12,913 bases of DNA, taken from NCBI GenBank assembly GCA_947177495.1, contig CAMWUS010000019.1, forward strand, positions 1-12,913, read 5' to 3'. Position 1 is the stretch's first letter. Each line of letters begins with the position of its first letter. This DNA comes from an uncultured Clostridia bacterium. GTDB lineage: Bacteria; Bacillota; Clostridia; Christensenellales; Borkfalkiaceae. The notes below the pieces were generated by a model. That model worked only from the letters and a program-made list of their open reading frames with translations. It was not told the origin of the DNA and did no database searches. This document shows positions 12,797 through 12,913 of this stretch, piece by piece. Position numbers and translations under genes: made by a program.

Positions 12797-12913
12797 GAAC
12801 CTTGGCAAAAGCCGAGCTCTTTCCCGCGTTGTTAAGAAATAAATGATACATTCGACATAAAATGCAGATAAAGTGTTTGCGTACTCTTGCTTTTTTCTGA
12901 AAAAAACCGTATA

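Noticed and set aside
12889..12905. T6/A6 hairpin at the right edge
   Set aside because: An all A-T stem of about six pairs with no GC core, cut close to the window edge; not enough to call a terminator.

Overview
The window looks like a chromosomal segment of a low-to-mid G+C Bacillota, most likely an uncultured gut Clostridia (a Christensenellales-like lineage is my guess). The grounds are a Veg-family protein, an EFR1-type flavodoxin/ferredoxin protein, an ABC-F ribosome-protection-like protein, AGGAGG-type Shine-Dalgarno (SD) sites and near-perfect TTGACA-17-TATAAT promoters. I see no transposase, phage gene, tRNA, rRNA or CRISPR array.

Left part (1-3660). After the probable tail of an upstream gene and its terminator, a strong promoter (92-120) drives a leader of about 230 nt that ends in an intrinsic terminator directly before an ABC-F gene (360-1856). 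The leader carries a possible 3-codon upstream ORF and mutually exclusive helices, as expected of ribosome-mediated attenuation of antibiotic-resistance ABC-F genes. Convergent to it is a TetR regulator plus CPBP membrane protease pair (3228 down to 1820). Its promoter is overlapped by a perfect 16-bp palindrome, the likely TetR operator. Divergent from that pair is veg (3349-3600) with its own terminator.

Middle (3661-4982). A monocistronic GT28/MGDG-synthase-like glycosyltransferase has its own promoter, SD and a bidirectional terminator shared with the converging operon.

Right part (4984-12761, all on the minus strand). A tightly packed cluster of six genes runs from about 10899 down to 4984: an SDR-family protein with a C-terminal zinc ribbon, an EFR1 flavodoxin/2[4Fe-4S] protein, cysteine synthase, a membrane-anchored propeller-like protein, a small PriA-N-terminus-like protein, and cytoplasmic L-asparaginase. 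Gaps are 4-nt or 1-nt overlaps up to 27 nt. Upstream lies a second coupled pair: a TcdA-like t6A dehydratase, apparently leaderless, and a cysteine desulfurase. No clear terminator separates this pair from the six-gene cluster.

Most of the region is ordinary metabolism and housekeeping. The points most worth a second look are the ABC-F leader RNA, the SDR/zinc-ribbon fusion with its linked unknown proteins, and the leaderless geometry of tcdA.
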